Part shown: positions 1-9,385 of the stretch, piece by piece
Position numbering within the stretch: position 1 is the first letter of the stretch
How the letters are laid out: the number at the start of each line of letters is the position of its first letter
Assembly (NCBI RefSeq): GCF_900110205.1
Contig: NZ_FOCV01000020.1
Span: 60,807 to 124,806, forward strand
Source: Rhizobium tibeticum
GTDB taxonomy: Bacteria > Pseudomonadota > Alphaproteobacteria > Rhizobiales > Rhizobiaceae
Length of the DNA: 64,000 nucleotides
Reading direction: 5' to 3'
The notes under the pieces: generated by a model
Told to the model about the DNA's origin: nothing
What the model saw: only the letters and a program-made list of their open reading frames with translations
Databases searched by the model: none
Position numbers and translations under genes: made by a program

Positions 1-452
1 TCGAGATTGGCCTTGGCAATCTCCCAACCAAATTTGAGCTTACTGCCGGTAGAGACCCAGATCTCTGCGTCGTCAACATGCATCACAAGCATCGTCAGCT
101 TCGGATCCTTCTTGCCGTCCTCATACCAGGCGGCGACGACGGAATCCCAGTACTCATTGATCTTCGACGGATCGGACCGCACCTCGATCTTGCCGGCTAG
201 GCAAGCGTGATAGTCGTGATGCTTTCCCACGACGCAGAAATGTGCCCTGGTGCCCGGCTTGATGGCACGGGCGATTTCTGCGTCCGATTTCGAGTAGAAC
301 CAGATCGTATTGGTCTTCGGATCGGCATGGGGCGCCATTGGCTGCATATGCATGTCCGCTCCGTCCACGCCGAGCATGCCGGCATGAATGTCGTTGACCT
401 GATCCCAGAGCTGACGTGCCGGGTGTTTCCGCGCCTCGTTGAAACTAGCCAT
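1..452 (-). CDS. Pyridoxamine 5'-phosphate oxidase-like protein (general stress protein 26 type), 3' end outside the window
   Basis: The minus strand is open from an ATG at 450-452 to the window edge, giving the first 150 residues. A strong ribosome site (GGAAGGAAG) lies just upstream. The protein starts MASFNEARKHPARQLWDQV and carries the split-barrel flavin-fold pattern of the Pyrid_ox_like / general stress protein 26 family: TIWFYSKSD, then HFCVVGKHHDYHACLAGKIEV, then an EYWDSVVAAWYEDGKKDP segment. Members of this family bind FMN or a related cofactor; their substrates are mostly unknown. The gene is divergent from yebC, with 174 bp between them that must hold both promoters. The 3' end is missing only because the window stops. 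Confidence 0.8.
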   Translation of the reverse strand, partial: MASFNEARKHPARQLWDQVNDIHAGMLGVDGADMHMQPMAPHADPKTNTIWFYSKSDAEIARAIKPGTRAHFCVVGKHHDYHACLAGKIEVRSDPSKINEYWDSVVAAWYEDGKKDPKLTMLVMHVDDAEIWVSTGSKLKFGWEIAKANL

Positions 453-626
453 AGCACTTCCTTCCGTTTCAAGGGTCCGTGTCTTGAAACGCCAGCTTCG
501 GAGCTTTGTTCCGTAATTCCGGACAAGCGGGTACCCCGGGAGAATGAAGCCGTTTTCCCTTGAATACGGCCCATTTCGCTCTTATAAGGCGGCCCATTCC
601 GACAATAAGACGTGAACAGGGGTGCC

Positions 627-1373
627 ATGGCTGGCCATTCACAGTTTAAAAACATCATGCATCGCAAGGGCCGTCAGGATTCCGTGCGATCGAAAATGTT
701 CTCGAAGCTTGCGCGCGAAATCACCGTTGCCGCCAAGGCTGGCTTGCCTGATCCTTCGATGAACGCCCGCCTGCGCCTCGCGATCCAGAACGCCAAGGCC
801 CAGTCCATGCCAAAGGACAACATCGACCGTGCCATCAAGAAGGCAGCCGGTGCCGACGGCGAGAACTACGATGAAGTCCGCTACGAGGGCTACGGTCCGG
901 GCGGCACGGCAATCATCGTCGAGGCGCTCACCGACAACCGCAACCGCACCGCTTCCAACGTCCGCTCGATCTTCACCAAGGCCGGCGGCGCACTCGGCGA
1001 AACCGGCTCGGTCTCCTTCTCCTTCGACCACGTCGGCGAGATCACCTACAAGCTGTCGGCAGGCGATGCCGACAAGATGATGGAAGCAGCCATCGAAGCG
1101 GGTGCCGACGACGTCGAGACCGACGAGGAAGGCCACTACATCACCTGTTCCTTCGAATCCCTCGGCGAAGTTGCCAAGGCACTGGAAGCGACGCTCGGCG
1201 AAGCGGAAACCGTCAAGTCCGTCTGGCGCGCCCAGAACAATGTGCCGGTCGACGAAGAGAGAGCCCAATCGCTGCTGAAGCTCATCGACAGCCTCGAAGA
1301 CGATGACGACGTCCAGAACGTCTACTCCAACTTCGAAGTCTCCGAAGAAGTCCTGGCCAAGCTCTCGGCCTGA
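627..1373 (+). CDS. yebC: YebC/PmpR (TACO1) family DNA-binding regulatory protein
   Basis: This is a full-length, 248-residue YebC/TACO1 family protein. The start MAGHSQFKNIMHRKGRQD is the hallmark N-terminus, so the ATG at 627 is preferred over an in-frame GTG at 612. Other family signatures are ARLRLAIQNAKAQSMPKDNI and YEGYGPGGTAIIVEALTDN. Bacterial members act as transcriptional regulators or help ribosomes on proline-rich stretches. In many bacteria yebC lies directly beside ruvC. Here ruvC starts 9.3 kb further on, with an oxidase operon and other genes between. A rho-independent terminator follows the stop codon. Confidence 0.93.
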   Translation: MAGHSQFKNIMHRKGRQDSVRSKMFSKLAREITVAAKAGLPDPSMNARLRLAIQNAKAQSMPKDNIDRAIKKAAGADGENYDEVRYEGYGPGGTAIIVEALTDNRNRTASNVRSIFTKAGGALGETGSVSFSFDHVGEITYKLSAGDADKMMEAAIEAGADDVETDEEGHYITCSFESLGEVAKALEATLGEAETVKSVWRAQNNVPVDEERAQSLLKLIDSLEDDDDVQNVYSNFEVSEEVLAKLSA

Positions 1374-1392
1374 CCGATCCCAAGTTTCAACA

Positions 1393-1430
1393 AAGCCGGC
1401 CACGGAAACGTCGCCGGCTTAGTTGTTTTG
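1393..1430 (+). terminator. Rho-independent terminator after yebC
   Basis: A perfect 8-bp stem (AAGCCGGC at 1393-1400 with GCCGGCTT at 1413-1420) has a 12-base loop and is followed by a T-rich tail (GTTGTTTTG). It lies 20 bases after the yebC stop. Confidence 0.7.
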
Positions 1431-1887
1431 GCCGTCCGGTCACATCCGATCGTCGACCGGTTCGCCCGGACGCGAAACCGGCTTCGTGTGCCCCGCTTTG
1501 CTTGCGTGAAATCGAAAGAGGCGCGCACGCGTCGGACCTTCGCCCACGCAATGGGTCTACCAGATACCGGCCTGCCGTTGGAAATCACGGCCGAATATGG
1601 AAACTGGCGTCAGGTGCGGACGGGACTGGCATCTCCCGGGCGAACGCACGGTGGCCTGCTTTGCAGCCGCCGCACTGTGTCGATCGGCCCTTGGATCACC
1701 GCGCCCGTGCCGATGGGCGCTGCGCCACGCGTTGCAAAACGTGAAGCCCGTGTTTGGCTTGCTGCGCGTTCCTGTGATGGACACTCGAGTCACCGGCCAT
1801 GACCTCGACGGCTTCGTTCATCAGTCTGCTCTGTGGGGCGTCTATCCGAACGAGAAGGTGATGTCGGCACATCCCCGATGGCACCGG
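1431..1887. other. Intergenic stretch without a convincing gene
   Basis: About 450 bp separate the yebC terminator from the 3' end of the minus-strand oxidase operon. Short open frames exist on both strands, but none has a ribosome site, a family motif or a sensible composition. I see no repeat, tRNA or clear oxidase-operon terminator in it. Confidence 0.5.
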
Positions 1888-2223
1888 TCAGGAACCAGCG
1901 CCGCCGAGGAAAGCAAGCCGGGTGAAGATCGTGTAGTGCGACTCCGACGCCATCATCGCCACGAAGACCAGAACGAGCAGCGGCGGCAACATTATCGCGT
2001 AGACGAGCGCCAGCCGCTCCCATGCCATGTGCATGAAGATGGCAACGATCAGCCCCGCTTTCAGCATCATGAAGACGATGATGAGCGTCCAGCGCAGATA
2101 GCCCTGAATGCCGAGATAATCGACGAGATAAGAGAAGGTGCTGAGGACGAAAAGCAATCCCCAGACGACGAGGTAAAGCCGGATCGGATGCTGTTGACCG
2201 GAATGCGCTTGTGCCTGTGCCAT
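1888..2223 (-). CDS. Cytochrome c oxidase subunit IV (prokaryotic COX4 type)
   Basis: This 111-residue protein has three membrane helices (about residues 16-38, 45-66 and 70-93). It has the shape of prokaryotic cytochrome c oxidase subunit IV, including the KAGLIVAIFMHM segment. It is the last gene of the oxidase operon and starts 9 bp after the second subunit III gene. Subunit IV is a small, non-catalytic membrane subunit thought to stabilise the complex. The length and three-helix layout are normal. Confidence 0.85.
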   Translation of the reverse strand: MAQAQAHSGQQHPIRLYLVVWGLLFVLSTFSYLVDYLGIQGYLRWTLIIVFMMLKAGLIVAIFMHMAWERLALVYAIMLPPLLVLVFVAMMASESHYTIFTRLAFLGGAGS

Positions 2224-2232
2224 AATGCGACC

Positions 2233-2958
2233 TCACCACAGATAAAAGAACGCGAAGATGAAGACCCAGACGAGGTCGACGAAGTGCCAGTAGAGGCCCA
2301 TGATCTCGACGACCTCATAGTTGCCCTTGCGGCTTGTGAAGAAGCCGGGCCTGCCCGTATCGAAGTCCCCGCGCCATACCTTGCGCGCGGTAATCAGCAG
2401 GAAGATCACGCCGAACGTCACATGCGTTCCGTGAAAACCGGTGATCATGAAGAAGGATGATCCGAACTGTGCCGCACCCCAGGGGTTTTCCCAAGGTCGC
2501 ACGCCTTCGGTGATGAGCTTCGTCCATTCGAAGGCCTGCATTCCGACAAATGTGGCACCAAGCATTGCAGTCAGAAGCATCAAGGCAGCCGTTTTCCCGC
2601 GCTCACGGCGATAACCGAAGTTGACGGCCATGGCCATCGTGCCACTGCTGCTGATCAGAACGAAGGTCATGATCGCGATCAGGATCAGCGGAACCTCCTG
2701 CCCGCCGATATTGAGCGCAAAGACCTCGCTTGGATTGGGCCAGGGAACCGGCGTTGACATCCGGGCGGTCATATAGGCCAGCAGGAAACACCCGAAGATG
2801 AAGGTGTCGCTGAGGAGGAAGATCCACATCATGGCCTTGCCCCAGGAGACATTCTTGAACGCCCGCTGGTCCGAGGCAAAGTCGGCCGCAACGCCACGCA
2901 GCCCGCTGGCGTGCGGGGGGGCTACATCTTCGGTGTCCATTCGGGTCAGTTCGGCCAT
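2233..2958 (-). CDS. coxP: Cytochrome c oxidase subunit III, canonical copy (CoxP-like)
   Basis: This 241-residue membrane protein keeps the classic subunit III motifs: the FVGMQAFEW helix, the GFHGTHVTFG helix, and YWHFVDLVWVF near the C-terminus. Subunit III is an accessory membrane subunit of haem-copper oxidases. The gene begins 9 bp after another, more divergent subunit III gene. In Bradyrhizobium the coxMNOP operon likewise encodes subunits II, I and two III-type proteins, and the symbol is given by that analogy. The assignment to subunit III is firm; the exact symbol is less so. Confidence 0.85.
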   Translation of the reverse strand: MAELTRMDTEDVAPPHASGLRGVAADFASDQRAFKNVSWGKAMMWIFLLSDTFIFGCFLLAYMTARMSTPVPWPNPSEVFALNIGGQEVPLILIAIMTFVLISSSGTMAMAVNFGYRRERGKTAALMLLTAMLGATFVGMQAFEWTKLITEGVRPWENPWGAAQFGSSFFMITGFHGTHVTFGVIFLLITARKVWRGDFDTGRPGFFTSRKGNYEVVEIMGLYWHFVDLVWVFIFAFFYLW

Positions 2959-2967
2959 TATCCACCC

Positions 2968-3678
2968 TTAGGAAACGAGTTGGCGGCAGAGGTCGACGAA
3001 GTCGTTCGCCCAGCCGGTGAAGAGCGCGAAGAGAAGGAGCCACACAACGAGCATGAAGTGCCAGTAGGTGGCGCAGAGTTCGATGCCGAGGCGCAGCCTG
3101 GCGGATGGAGCGGTGCTGCCGGCCAGCAATCTCACCCGTGTTCGCGCAAGCACGGCCAGCCCACCGAGAATGTGGAGGCCGTGCAACCCGGTCAGCATGT
3201 AGAAGAAGCTGTTCGCCGGGTTATCGGCCAGCACATAACCCGCCGCAACGAGCTGCAGCCAGGCCACGACTTGCCCGGCGAGAAACAGCACCGCGGTCGC
3301 CAGCGAAACATCGAGCCCCAGTCGCATGCCTTCATCAGCGCCGCGGCGCGCTTCGACCACAGCCCATTGCAGAGCTGCACAACTGGCGATCAGTACCGCC
3401 GTATTCGCAAAGAGAAGCCGAGGAACGGGGATCGCCCACCAATCGGCGCCACTCATTCGCGAAAGATAAGCGCTGGCCAACAGGGAGAAGAGGGCACCGA
3501 CAACTGCGAGGAAAATGCCGAGGCCAATCTTGGCAGTGGGGATCGGGGGCTTGGCCGGTCCTTGGATATCGTCGAGCGTACCGACCTCCATCCATGGCTT
3601 CGACATCAACCCTTGCCCCGACATCCACCAGATGACGATCGCGGCTATTCCCGCGAGGAAGACGAGAACGACGCTCAT
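2968..3678 (-). CDS. coxO: Divergent cytochrome c oxidase subunit III-like protein (CoxO-like)
   Basis: This 236-residue membrane protein has seven probable helices. It shows a weakened subunit III signature: GLHGLHILGG matches GFHGxHV, and CATYWHFMLVVWLL matches YWHFVDxVW but lacks the aspartate. Its ATG overlaps the stop of the subunit I gene by 4 bp (ATGA), which implies translational coupling. It is followed 9 bp later by a canonical subunit III. The pair therefore looks like an ancient duplication, as in coxO/coxP of Bradyrhizobium. The symbol rests on gene order. Confidence 0.78.
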   Translation of the reverse strand: MSVVLVFLAGIAAIVIWWMSGQGLMSKPWMEVGTLDDIQGPAKPPIPTAKIGLGIFLAVVGALFSLLASAYLSRMSGADWWAIPVPRLLFANTAVLIASCAALQWAVVEARRGADEGMRLGLDVSLATAVLFLAGQVVAWLQLVAAGYVLADNPANSFFYMLTGLHGLHILGGLAVLARTRVRLLAGSTAPSARLRLGIELCATYWHFMLVVWLLLFALFTGWANDFVDLCRQLVS

Positions 3679-5450
3679 GCCGGCGCCCTCGACAATCCGG
3701 CGGTTGGCGGCTGGTTCTGGGGTATGAAGTCTTCGGCCGCACCCGGGACACTGTAGTCGTAGGCCCAGCGATAGACGATCGGAAGGTCCTTACCCCAATT
3801 GCCATGGGCGGGCGGCGTCTGTGGCGTCTGCCATTCGAGGGTCGTCGCCCGCCACGGGTTGCCGCCGGCCTCCCGACCTCGGAAGAGGCTCCAGACGACA
3901 TTGAACAGGAACACCATCTGAGCCGCGCCGACAACAAGCGCGGCGACGGAAATGAACATGTTCAGCGTATGCACAGAAGGCGGAATGAAGACCGTGTCGC
4001 CAAGCTCGAAATAGCGGCGCGGGACGCCCACAAGTCCCACGTAGTGCATGGGGAAGAAGATCGCGTAGGCGCCGATGAAAGTAACCCAGAAATGGATCCG
4101 CCCGAGAACCTCGTCGAGCATCCGCCCGGTAACCTTCGGGTACCAGTGATAGATTGCGCCGAAGATCACCATGATGGGGGCCACACCCATCACCATATGG
4201 AAGTGCGCAACCACGAACATCGTATCGGACAGCGGCACATCCACCACGACATTGCCGAGAAAGAGCCCGGTCAAGCCGCCATTGACGAAGGTTACGATGA
4301 AGCCGATGGCAAACAGCATCGGCAAGGTCAGATGGATATCACCCCGCCACAGCGTCAGCACCCAGTTATAGACCTTAATCGCGGTCGGCACGGCTATGAT
4401 CAGCGTCGTCGTGGCGAAGAAGAACCCGAAATTCGGGTTCATGCCGCTGACGTACATGTGATGTGCCCACACGACGAAGCTCAGCGCCCCGATGATCACG
4501 ATCGCCCACACCATCATGCGGTAGCCGAAGATATTCTTTCGGGCATGCGTGCTGATCAGATCGGAGACGATGCCGAAAGCCGGAAGCGCCACGATATAGA
4601 CTTCCGGATGGCCGAAGAACCAGAAGAGGTGCTGGAAGAGGATCGGGCTGCCGCCCTCGGATTTCAGCTGCTCCCCCATCTCGACCATGGCAGGCATGAA
4701 GAAGCTGGTGCCGAGCAGCCTGTCGAACAGCATCATGACTGCAGCGACGAACAGTGCCGGGAACGCGAGCAATGCCATGACGGTGGCGGTGAAAATGCCC
4801 CAGACGGTCAATGGCATCCGCATCAGCGTCATGCCGCGCGCCCGCCCCTGCAGCACGGTGACGACATAGTTCAGTCCGCCCATCGTGAAGCCGATGATGA
4901 AGATGATCAGCGAAGACAGCATCAGGATGATGCCCCAGTCGCGCCCACCCGGCGTACCCGAGGTCAACGCCTGCGGCGGGTAGAGCGTCCAGCCCGCGCC
5001 TGTCGGACCTCCGGGCGCAAAAAAACCCGCGACAAGCACGATGACGGCGAGCAGGTAGAGCCAATAGCTCAGCATGTTCGCATAGGGAAACACCATGTCG
5101 CGAGCGCCGACCATCAAGGGGATGAGGTAGTTGCCGAAGCCGCCGAGGAAGAGCGCGGTCAGCAGATAGATCACCATGATCATCCCGTGCATGGTGATGA
5201 ACTGATAATAGTGATCGGCGTCGATGAAGGAGAAATAGCCGGGGAAGCCGAGCTGCAGGCGCATCAGCCACGACAGGACCAGCGCCACGAAGCCGATCGC
5301 GAACGCCGTCATGGAATACTGGATGGCAATGACCTTGGCATCCTGGCTGAAGACGTACTTCGTCCACCAGCTCTTCGGATGATAGAGCTCGACATCGGCC
5401 ACCTCGGCAGGCGGGATAGCGTCGCCGACACTGGTTGGAATATCAACCAT
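3675..5450 (-). CDS. coxN: Cytochrome c oxidase subunit I (aa3 type)
   Basis: This is the 591-residue catalytic subunit of a haem-copper oxidase. The CuB ligands and the His-Tyr cross-link motif are present (FFGHPEVYIVALP, then VVWAHHMYVSG). The K-channel lysine lies in IAVPTAIKVYNW, and the haem ligands are in HFHMVMG. The HPEV glutamate marks an A1-type proton-pumping enzyme. It reduces O2 to water in the inner membrane with electrons from cytochrome c. It sits between subunits II and III in the operon. Because an alternative set such as this usually coexists with a main coxBAC set elsewhere, I use the coxMNOP naming. Confidence 0.93.
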   Translation of the reverse strand: MVDIPTSVGDAIPPAEVADVELYHPKSWWTKYVFSQDAKVIAIQYSMTAFAIGFVALVLSWLMRLQLGFPGYFSFIDADHYYQFITMHGMIMVIYLLTALFLGGFGNYLIPLMVGARDMVFPYANMLSYWLYLLAVIVLVAGFFAPGGPTGAGWTLYPPQALTSGTPGGRDWGIILMLSSLIIFIIGFTMGGLNYVVTVLQGRARGMTLMRMPLTVWGIFTATVMALLAFPALFVAAVMMLFDRLLGTSFFMPAMVEMGEQLKSEGGSPILFQHLFWFFGHPEVYIVALPAFGIVSDLISTHARKNIFGYRMMVWAIVIIGALSFVVWAHHMYVSGMNPNFGFFFATTTLIIAVPTAIKVYNWVLTLWRGDIHLTLPMLFAIGFIVTFVNGGLTGLFLGNVVVDVPLSDTMFVVAHFHMVMGVAPIMVIFGAIYHWYPKVTGRMLDEVLGRIHFWVTFIGAYAIFFPMHYVGLVGVPRRYFELGDTVFIPPSVHTLNMFISVAALVVGAAQMVFLFNVVWSLFRGREAGGNPWRATTLEWQTPQTPPAHGNWGKDLPIVYRWAYDYSVPGAAEDFIPQNQPPTAGLSRAPA

Positions 5451-5505
5451 CGCATGCCTTCCTTCCTCCTCCCGTTACGGCTGCTCCCCCTGCCGTAACG
5501 CCGGC

Positions 5506-6315
5506 CTATTTGGCCGGTTCAACCGCTGCCATCAGCTGCGAGAACGTCTGTTGCTGCGCAAGCCACGCCTGATAGGCGTCCGCCTCGTCGACAACGACCG
5601 TCCCTCGCATCTGTGGATGTCCGACGCCGCAAAGCTCCGCGCACAGCACTTCGAACGTGCCCGTGCGCGTCGGCGTGAACCAGAAATAGGTGACCGAACC
5701 GGGGATCATGTCCATCTTTGCCCGGAACTCGGGAACGTAGAAATCATGCAGCACATCGACCGAGCGCAGGTGAACGCGGATCGGCTTGCCGAGCAGCAGA
5801 TGCAGTTCGCCCCCTGAAATGATGATATCGTCGGACCCTGCCGGATCGTTCCTGATCACGCCAAGTGGATTGTCGGCTGAAACCGCCCGATTGTCGGCTC
5901 TCCCGAGCTTGCCGTCGGCGCCTGGCAGCCGGAAATTCCAAAGCCATTGCTGCCCGACGACTTCGATTTCGCCAGCGTCCGGCGGAACCGTCACGAACTG
6001 GTTCCAGACGACGAGGCCAGGTGCCAGCATCGCCCCCACACCAAGGGCCGTGCTGCCCGCAAGCCACCATTCGAGGCGCTTGTTCTCCGGCTCGTAGGCC
6101 GCCTGGTGGCCGGGCCGGTGACGGAAGCGATAGATGCAGTAGGCCATGAACGAGATCACCGCCACGAAGACGATGCCGGTGATCCAGAACGTGATGATGA
6201 TGGTATTGTCGATGTAGTTCCAGTTCGAGGCGATCGGAGTCCACCACCACGGGCTGAACAGATGGAATGCCACCGACCCGATGACGATCAGAACGAGAAC
6301 CAGCACGACAACCAT
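5506..6315 (-). CDS. coxM: Cytochrome c oxidase subunit II
   Basis: This 269-residue subunit II has two N-terminal membrane helices (about residues 1-18 and 35-58), a third hydrophobic stretch near 87-107, and a periplasmic cupredoxin domain. The CuA site is complete: a histidine in SVDVLHDFYV, then CAELCGVGHPQM. It takes electrons from cytochrome c. The ATG at 6315 follows GGAGG at good spacing, so it is preferred over an in-frame start 39 bp upstream. The C-terminus has no fused cytochrome c domain; the cytochrome is a separate gene just upstream. Confidence 0.92.
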   Translation of the reverse strand: MVVVLVLVLIVIGSVAFHLFSPWWWTPIASNWNYIDNTIIITFWITGIVFVAVISFMAYCIYRFRHRPGHQAAYEPENKRLEWWLAGSTALGVGAMLAPGLVVWNQFVTVPPDAGEIEVVGQQWLWNFRLPGADGKLGRADNRAVSADNPLGVIRNDPAGSDDIIISGGELHLLLGKPIRVHLRSVDVLHDFYVPEFRAKMDMIPGSVTYFWFTPTRTGTFEVLCAELCGVGHPQMRGTVVVDEADAYQAWLAQQQTFSQLMAAVEPAK

Positions 6316-6455
6316 GCGTTCCTCCAAGCCGTCGCATGCGGAAATTACCCGCAATCCGTTGGCACTTACGTTACGACTATCTCATAAACGATGCATCACG
6401 GCAATGCCACGAGTGAGGCCTCCAAATCAGTCGGCGAGGCCGCAATAAGCTGATT

Positions 6456-6842
6456 TCATTTCGAGAATTGCTTGAGATAGGCAATCAGATTGGTAATCTC
6501 GCCATCATCCTTCAGGCCGACGAATACCATCTTCGTTCCCTTAACCTTCAACTTTGGGTCGTGAAGATAATCGCGCAGCGTCGCCTCGTCCCAGACCAAC
6601 CCGGCTGTGCCCGCGGCCTTCATCGCCGGTGAATAGGCAAAGTTTGGATGCGTCCCGGCAGTTCGACCGAACACGTGGTTCAACGACGGTCCGACCTTGT
6701 TCTTGTCGCTGTCGGCAATGTGACAGACCGCACACTTCTTAAATACCGTTTCCCCGGCCGCCGGATCGCCTTCTTGGGCGATGGCAACCGAGGTGGGAAG
6801 ACAGATCAGTGAAATCAAAACAGCAAGACCACGGTAACGCAT
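6456..6842 (-). CDS. Class I c-type cytochrome (c2/c550 type), probable donor to the oxidase
   Basis: This 128-residue protein starts with a signal peptide ending near AIAQ, so it is exported to the periplasm. The haem site is CAVCH (residues 37-41), with the axial methionine in GTKMVF (about 105). The mitochondrial-like segment VGPSLNHVFGRTAGTHPNF places it in the cytochrome c2/c550 group. It is first in the oxidase operon, 140 bp before subunit II, and is the natural electron donor. The ATG at 6842 has GAGG at 6-base spacing. The upstream ATG at 6854 abuts GGAGG and is less likely. Confidence 0.9.
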   Translation of the reverse strand: MRYRGLAVLISLICLPTSVAIAQEGDPAAGETVFKKCAVCHIADSDKNKVGPSLNHVFGRTAGTHPNFAYSPAMKAAGTAGLVWDEATLRDYLHDPKLKVKGTKMVFVGLKDDGEITNLIAYLKQFSK

Positions 6843-7032
6843 CGCAAGCCTCATCCTCCAAAGGTTGCTCGAAACCGACCGCGCGCGATTTGCGGCGTGC
6901 GCCGTCTATCACATTTGCATCGCCGCAACGCCATGCAAACGACATGTGTGATCAAGCAAAGCTATGGTCCGGCTGCGTTAAGTCAATTCGCACAAATGGC
7001 TGTGTGGCCTGAACCGCCCGCGATGCGCGACA

Positions 7033-8034
7033 TTAGGCCGCAGCGCGGAGGAAGTTTCTGAGCCCGGCGAACAGCTCGACCGACTTCAATCTCGCCTCGA
7101 TATCGTGGATCGGCATGGAGATGATGACTTCGTCCGCTTCCGTCTCGGCCAGGAAATCGGTGAGCTTTGCCTCCGCCGTCTTCTGCGAACCGACGACGGC
7201 ATAGCGCAATGTATGCTCCACCGTCAGTTTCTCCATCGGCGACCAGAAGCTCTCCATATTCTCGACAGGACGCGGAAACTGGCCGCGCACGTTGCGGCGC
7301 AGATTGACGAACTGCTGCTGGGCGGAGGTGAAATGATACTGTGCCTCCTCGTCCGTTTGGGCGACAGAACCCATGACGCCGACCATGACATAGGGCTTGT
7401 CGAGCACGGCAGATGGCTTGAAGCGGCTGCGATAGATGTCGATGGCATCAAGCAGCGAGTCCGGTGCGAAATGCGAGGCGAACGCATAGGGCAAGCCCAG
7501 CATCGCGGCGAGTTGCGCACTATAGAGACTGGAGCCCAGCAGCCAGATCGGAACGTTGGAATTCATGCCTGGAACAGCGAGGATCGTCTGATTCTCCATC
7601 GGCGCGCCGAGCAACTGCTGCAGCTCGACGACGTCATTCGGAAAGCTCTGCGCCCCGGCGTCGAGATTGCGTCGCAGAGCCTGTGTGGTGCGCATATCGG
7701 TGCCGGGAGCACGTCCAAGGCCGAGATCGACTCGGCCCGGAAACAGGGCCTCCAGCGTTCCGAATTGCTCTGCAATGACCAGCGGCGAATGGTTCGGAAG
7801 CATGATACCGCCGGAGCCGATACGGATGCGCTTCGTCGCCGCGCCGACATGGCTGATCACGACGGCCGTCGCCGCACTGGCGATGCCCGGCATGCCATGA
7901 TGTTCCGCAAGCCAAAAGCGGTTGTACCCGAACGCTTCGGCCTTCTGCGCCATGCGCGCGGAGCCCTCGAGCGACTGGCGGATCGTCCCGCCTTCTGGAA
8001 CAGGAGAGAGATCGAGGATGGAGAAGGGAACCAT
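7033..8034 (-). CDS. Luciferase-like (LLM class) flavin-dependent monooxygenase
   Basis: This 333-residue LLM family protein, of the YhbW type, begins MVPFSILDLSPVPEG. It has FWLAEHHGMPGIASAATAVVISHVGAATKRIRIGSGG and later FPGRVDLGLGRAPG, all characteristic of the group. Such enzymes are TIM-barrel oxidoreductases that use FMNH2 supplied by a reductase; the substrate is unknown. A longer start at 8091 is possible, but it adds 19 residues outside the family and lacks a ribosome site. The gene lies on the same strand as the chemoreceptor upstream, but a terminator separates them. Confidence 0.85.
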   Translation of the reverse strand: MVPFSILDLSPVPEGGTIRQSLEGSARMAQKAEAFGYNRFWLAEHHGMPGIASAATAVVISHVGAATKRIRIGSGGIMLPNHSPLVIAEQFGTLEALFPGRVDLGLGRAPGTDMRTTQALRRNLDAGAQSFPNDVVELQQLLGAPMENQTILAVPGMNSNVPIWLLGSSLYSAQLAAMLGLPYAFASHFAPDSLLDAIDIYRSRFKPSAVLDKPYVMVGVMGSVAQTDEEAQYHFTSAQQQFVNLRRNVRGQFPRPVENMESFWSPMEKLTVEHTLRYAVVGSQKTAEAKLTDFLAETEADEVIISMPIHDIEARLKSVELFAGLRNFLRAAA

Positions 8035-8104
8035 GGCGATGCCTGTCGATAGTTGGAAGGACAGGTCTATGTAGGTGTGCACTGCGCCCATTCCAAACGA
8101 GCTG

Positions 8105-8135
8105 AAAAGGAAAAAGGGGCGGTCTCCCGGCCCCC
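8105..8135 (-). terminator. Rho-independent terminator of the chemoreceptor gene
   Basis: Read on the minus strand, a G/C-rich stem (GGGG plus CGG pairing with CCG plus CCCC, with a small bulge and a GAGA loop) is followed by TTTTTCCTTTT. It lies between the chemoreceptor stop and the monooxygenase. Confidence 0.65.
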
Positions 8136-8158
8136 TCGTTCATTTCACGAGCGCCTAT

Positions 8159-9385
8159 TCAAGCCCGACGTCTCAGGACGTGCACCTCAGCACTTTGGTG
8201 CCCCTCGGTCAGCGTGAAGTTCGCCAGCTGTCGGTCCATCTCCACAGCTTCGGTGGCGAGCCGGTGGATCGCTGCAGTGGTCTCCTCGACCATTGCAGCG
8301 TTCTGCTGCGTCATCGCATCCAGCTCGGACACTGCCGTGTTTATCTGCCGCAGCGTGTCCGCCTCTTCGCGCGTCGTTTCCATGATCTCGCTGATCTGGC
8401 CGTTGATCGCCTCGACGTGGCTGCCGATCCCCATCAGCGCGTCGCCGGCACGCTCGACGAGAGATACGCCCATTTCTACCTCGCGCGTGGACTTCTGCAG
8501 CAGGCTCGCGATCTCCTTGGCAGCGCTCGACGAACGCTGCGCCAGTTCGCGCACTTCCATGGCAACGACAGCAAAGCCCTTGCCGGATTCGCCGGCACGC
8601 GCTGCCTCGACGCCGGCATTGAGAGCCAAGAGGTTGGTCTGGAAGGCAATCGCGTCGATGACGGCGATGATCGAGTTGATCTGGCGCGACGAGGCCTGGA
8701 TCGCCTCCATCGCGGCAATCGTCTCGCGCATGATCTGGCTGGAGCCGGTCGTCTCCCGCTTGGCGTCGCGGGCGATGCGCTCTGCCTGTTCGGCACGCTC
8801 GATCTGAACGCGGACCGACTGGGTGATCGCATCGATTGCGTTTGCAGTCTCGGTGATCGAGGCGGCCTGACGCTCGGTGCGGCCCGCCAGTTGATCGGCG
8901 CCCGTGCGCATTTCCTCGGAACCCGAGCGCACGGCCATGGAGTTGCCGCCGATCGCCGTCATCGTTTCGCTAAGGGCAGCCAGCGCTTCGTTGAAATTGA
9001 TGCGCAGGCTTTCGAGCTCGTTCGGGAAGCGGGTCTCGATCTGATAGGCAAGATCGCCATTGGCAAGGTGATGCAGGCCCTGGTCGATCGCTTGAACGAC
9101 CTCCTGCAATGTCCGGGCTTCCCTCTCGCGCTCGGCCATGTGCTGCTGGCGATCCCGCTCCGCGCGGGCCCGGGTTTCGTTGCTGGCGGCTTCCAGTTCA
9201 CGGCTTTCCACCAGCGACTGCTTGAACCTTGCCAGTGCCTTCGCCATCGTGCCGATCTCGTCGCCGCGGTTCTGGCTGCCGATCTTAACGGCGAGGTTGC
9301 CGTCGGCGACATCGCGGGTGACGCCGGCAAGGCGGGCAAGCGGCGAGAAGAGCCGCTTGGTGATCACCCAGGTCGCCACGGCCAT
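8159..9385 (-). pseudogene. Methyl-accepting chemotaxis protein, C-terminal part of a frameshifted gene (HAMP and signalling domains)
   Basis: This 408-residue frame starts inside the second membrane helix (MAVATWVITKRLFSPLARL). It continues with a HAMP domain (about residues 10-62), a second HAMP-like stretch, and a complete methyl-accepting domain. The conserved tip reads FQTNLLALNAGVEAARAGE. The natural N-terminus is the sensor half encoded just upstream at 9364-10467 in another frame. The shift near 9398-9406 equals one missing base. On its own this part would lack the sensor and the first helix. Either the gene is broken or one base is missing from the sequence. Confidence 0.85.

Noticed and set aside
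3804..5498. A long plus-strand frame over the subunit I gene
   Set aside because: The translation is a string of charged residues and histidines, typical of the reverse strand of a membrane-protein gene.
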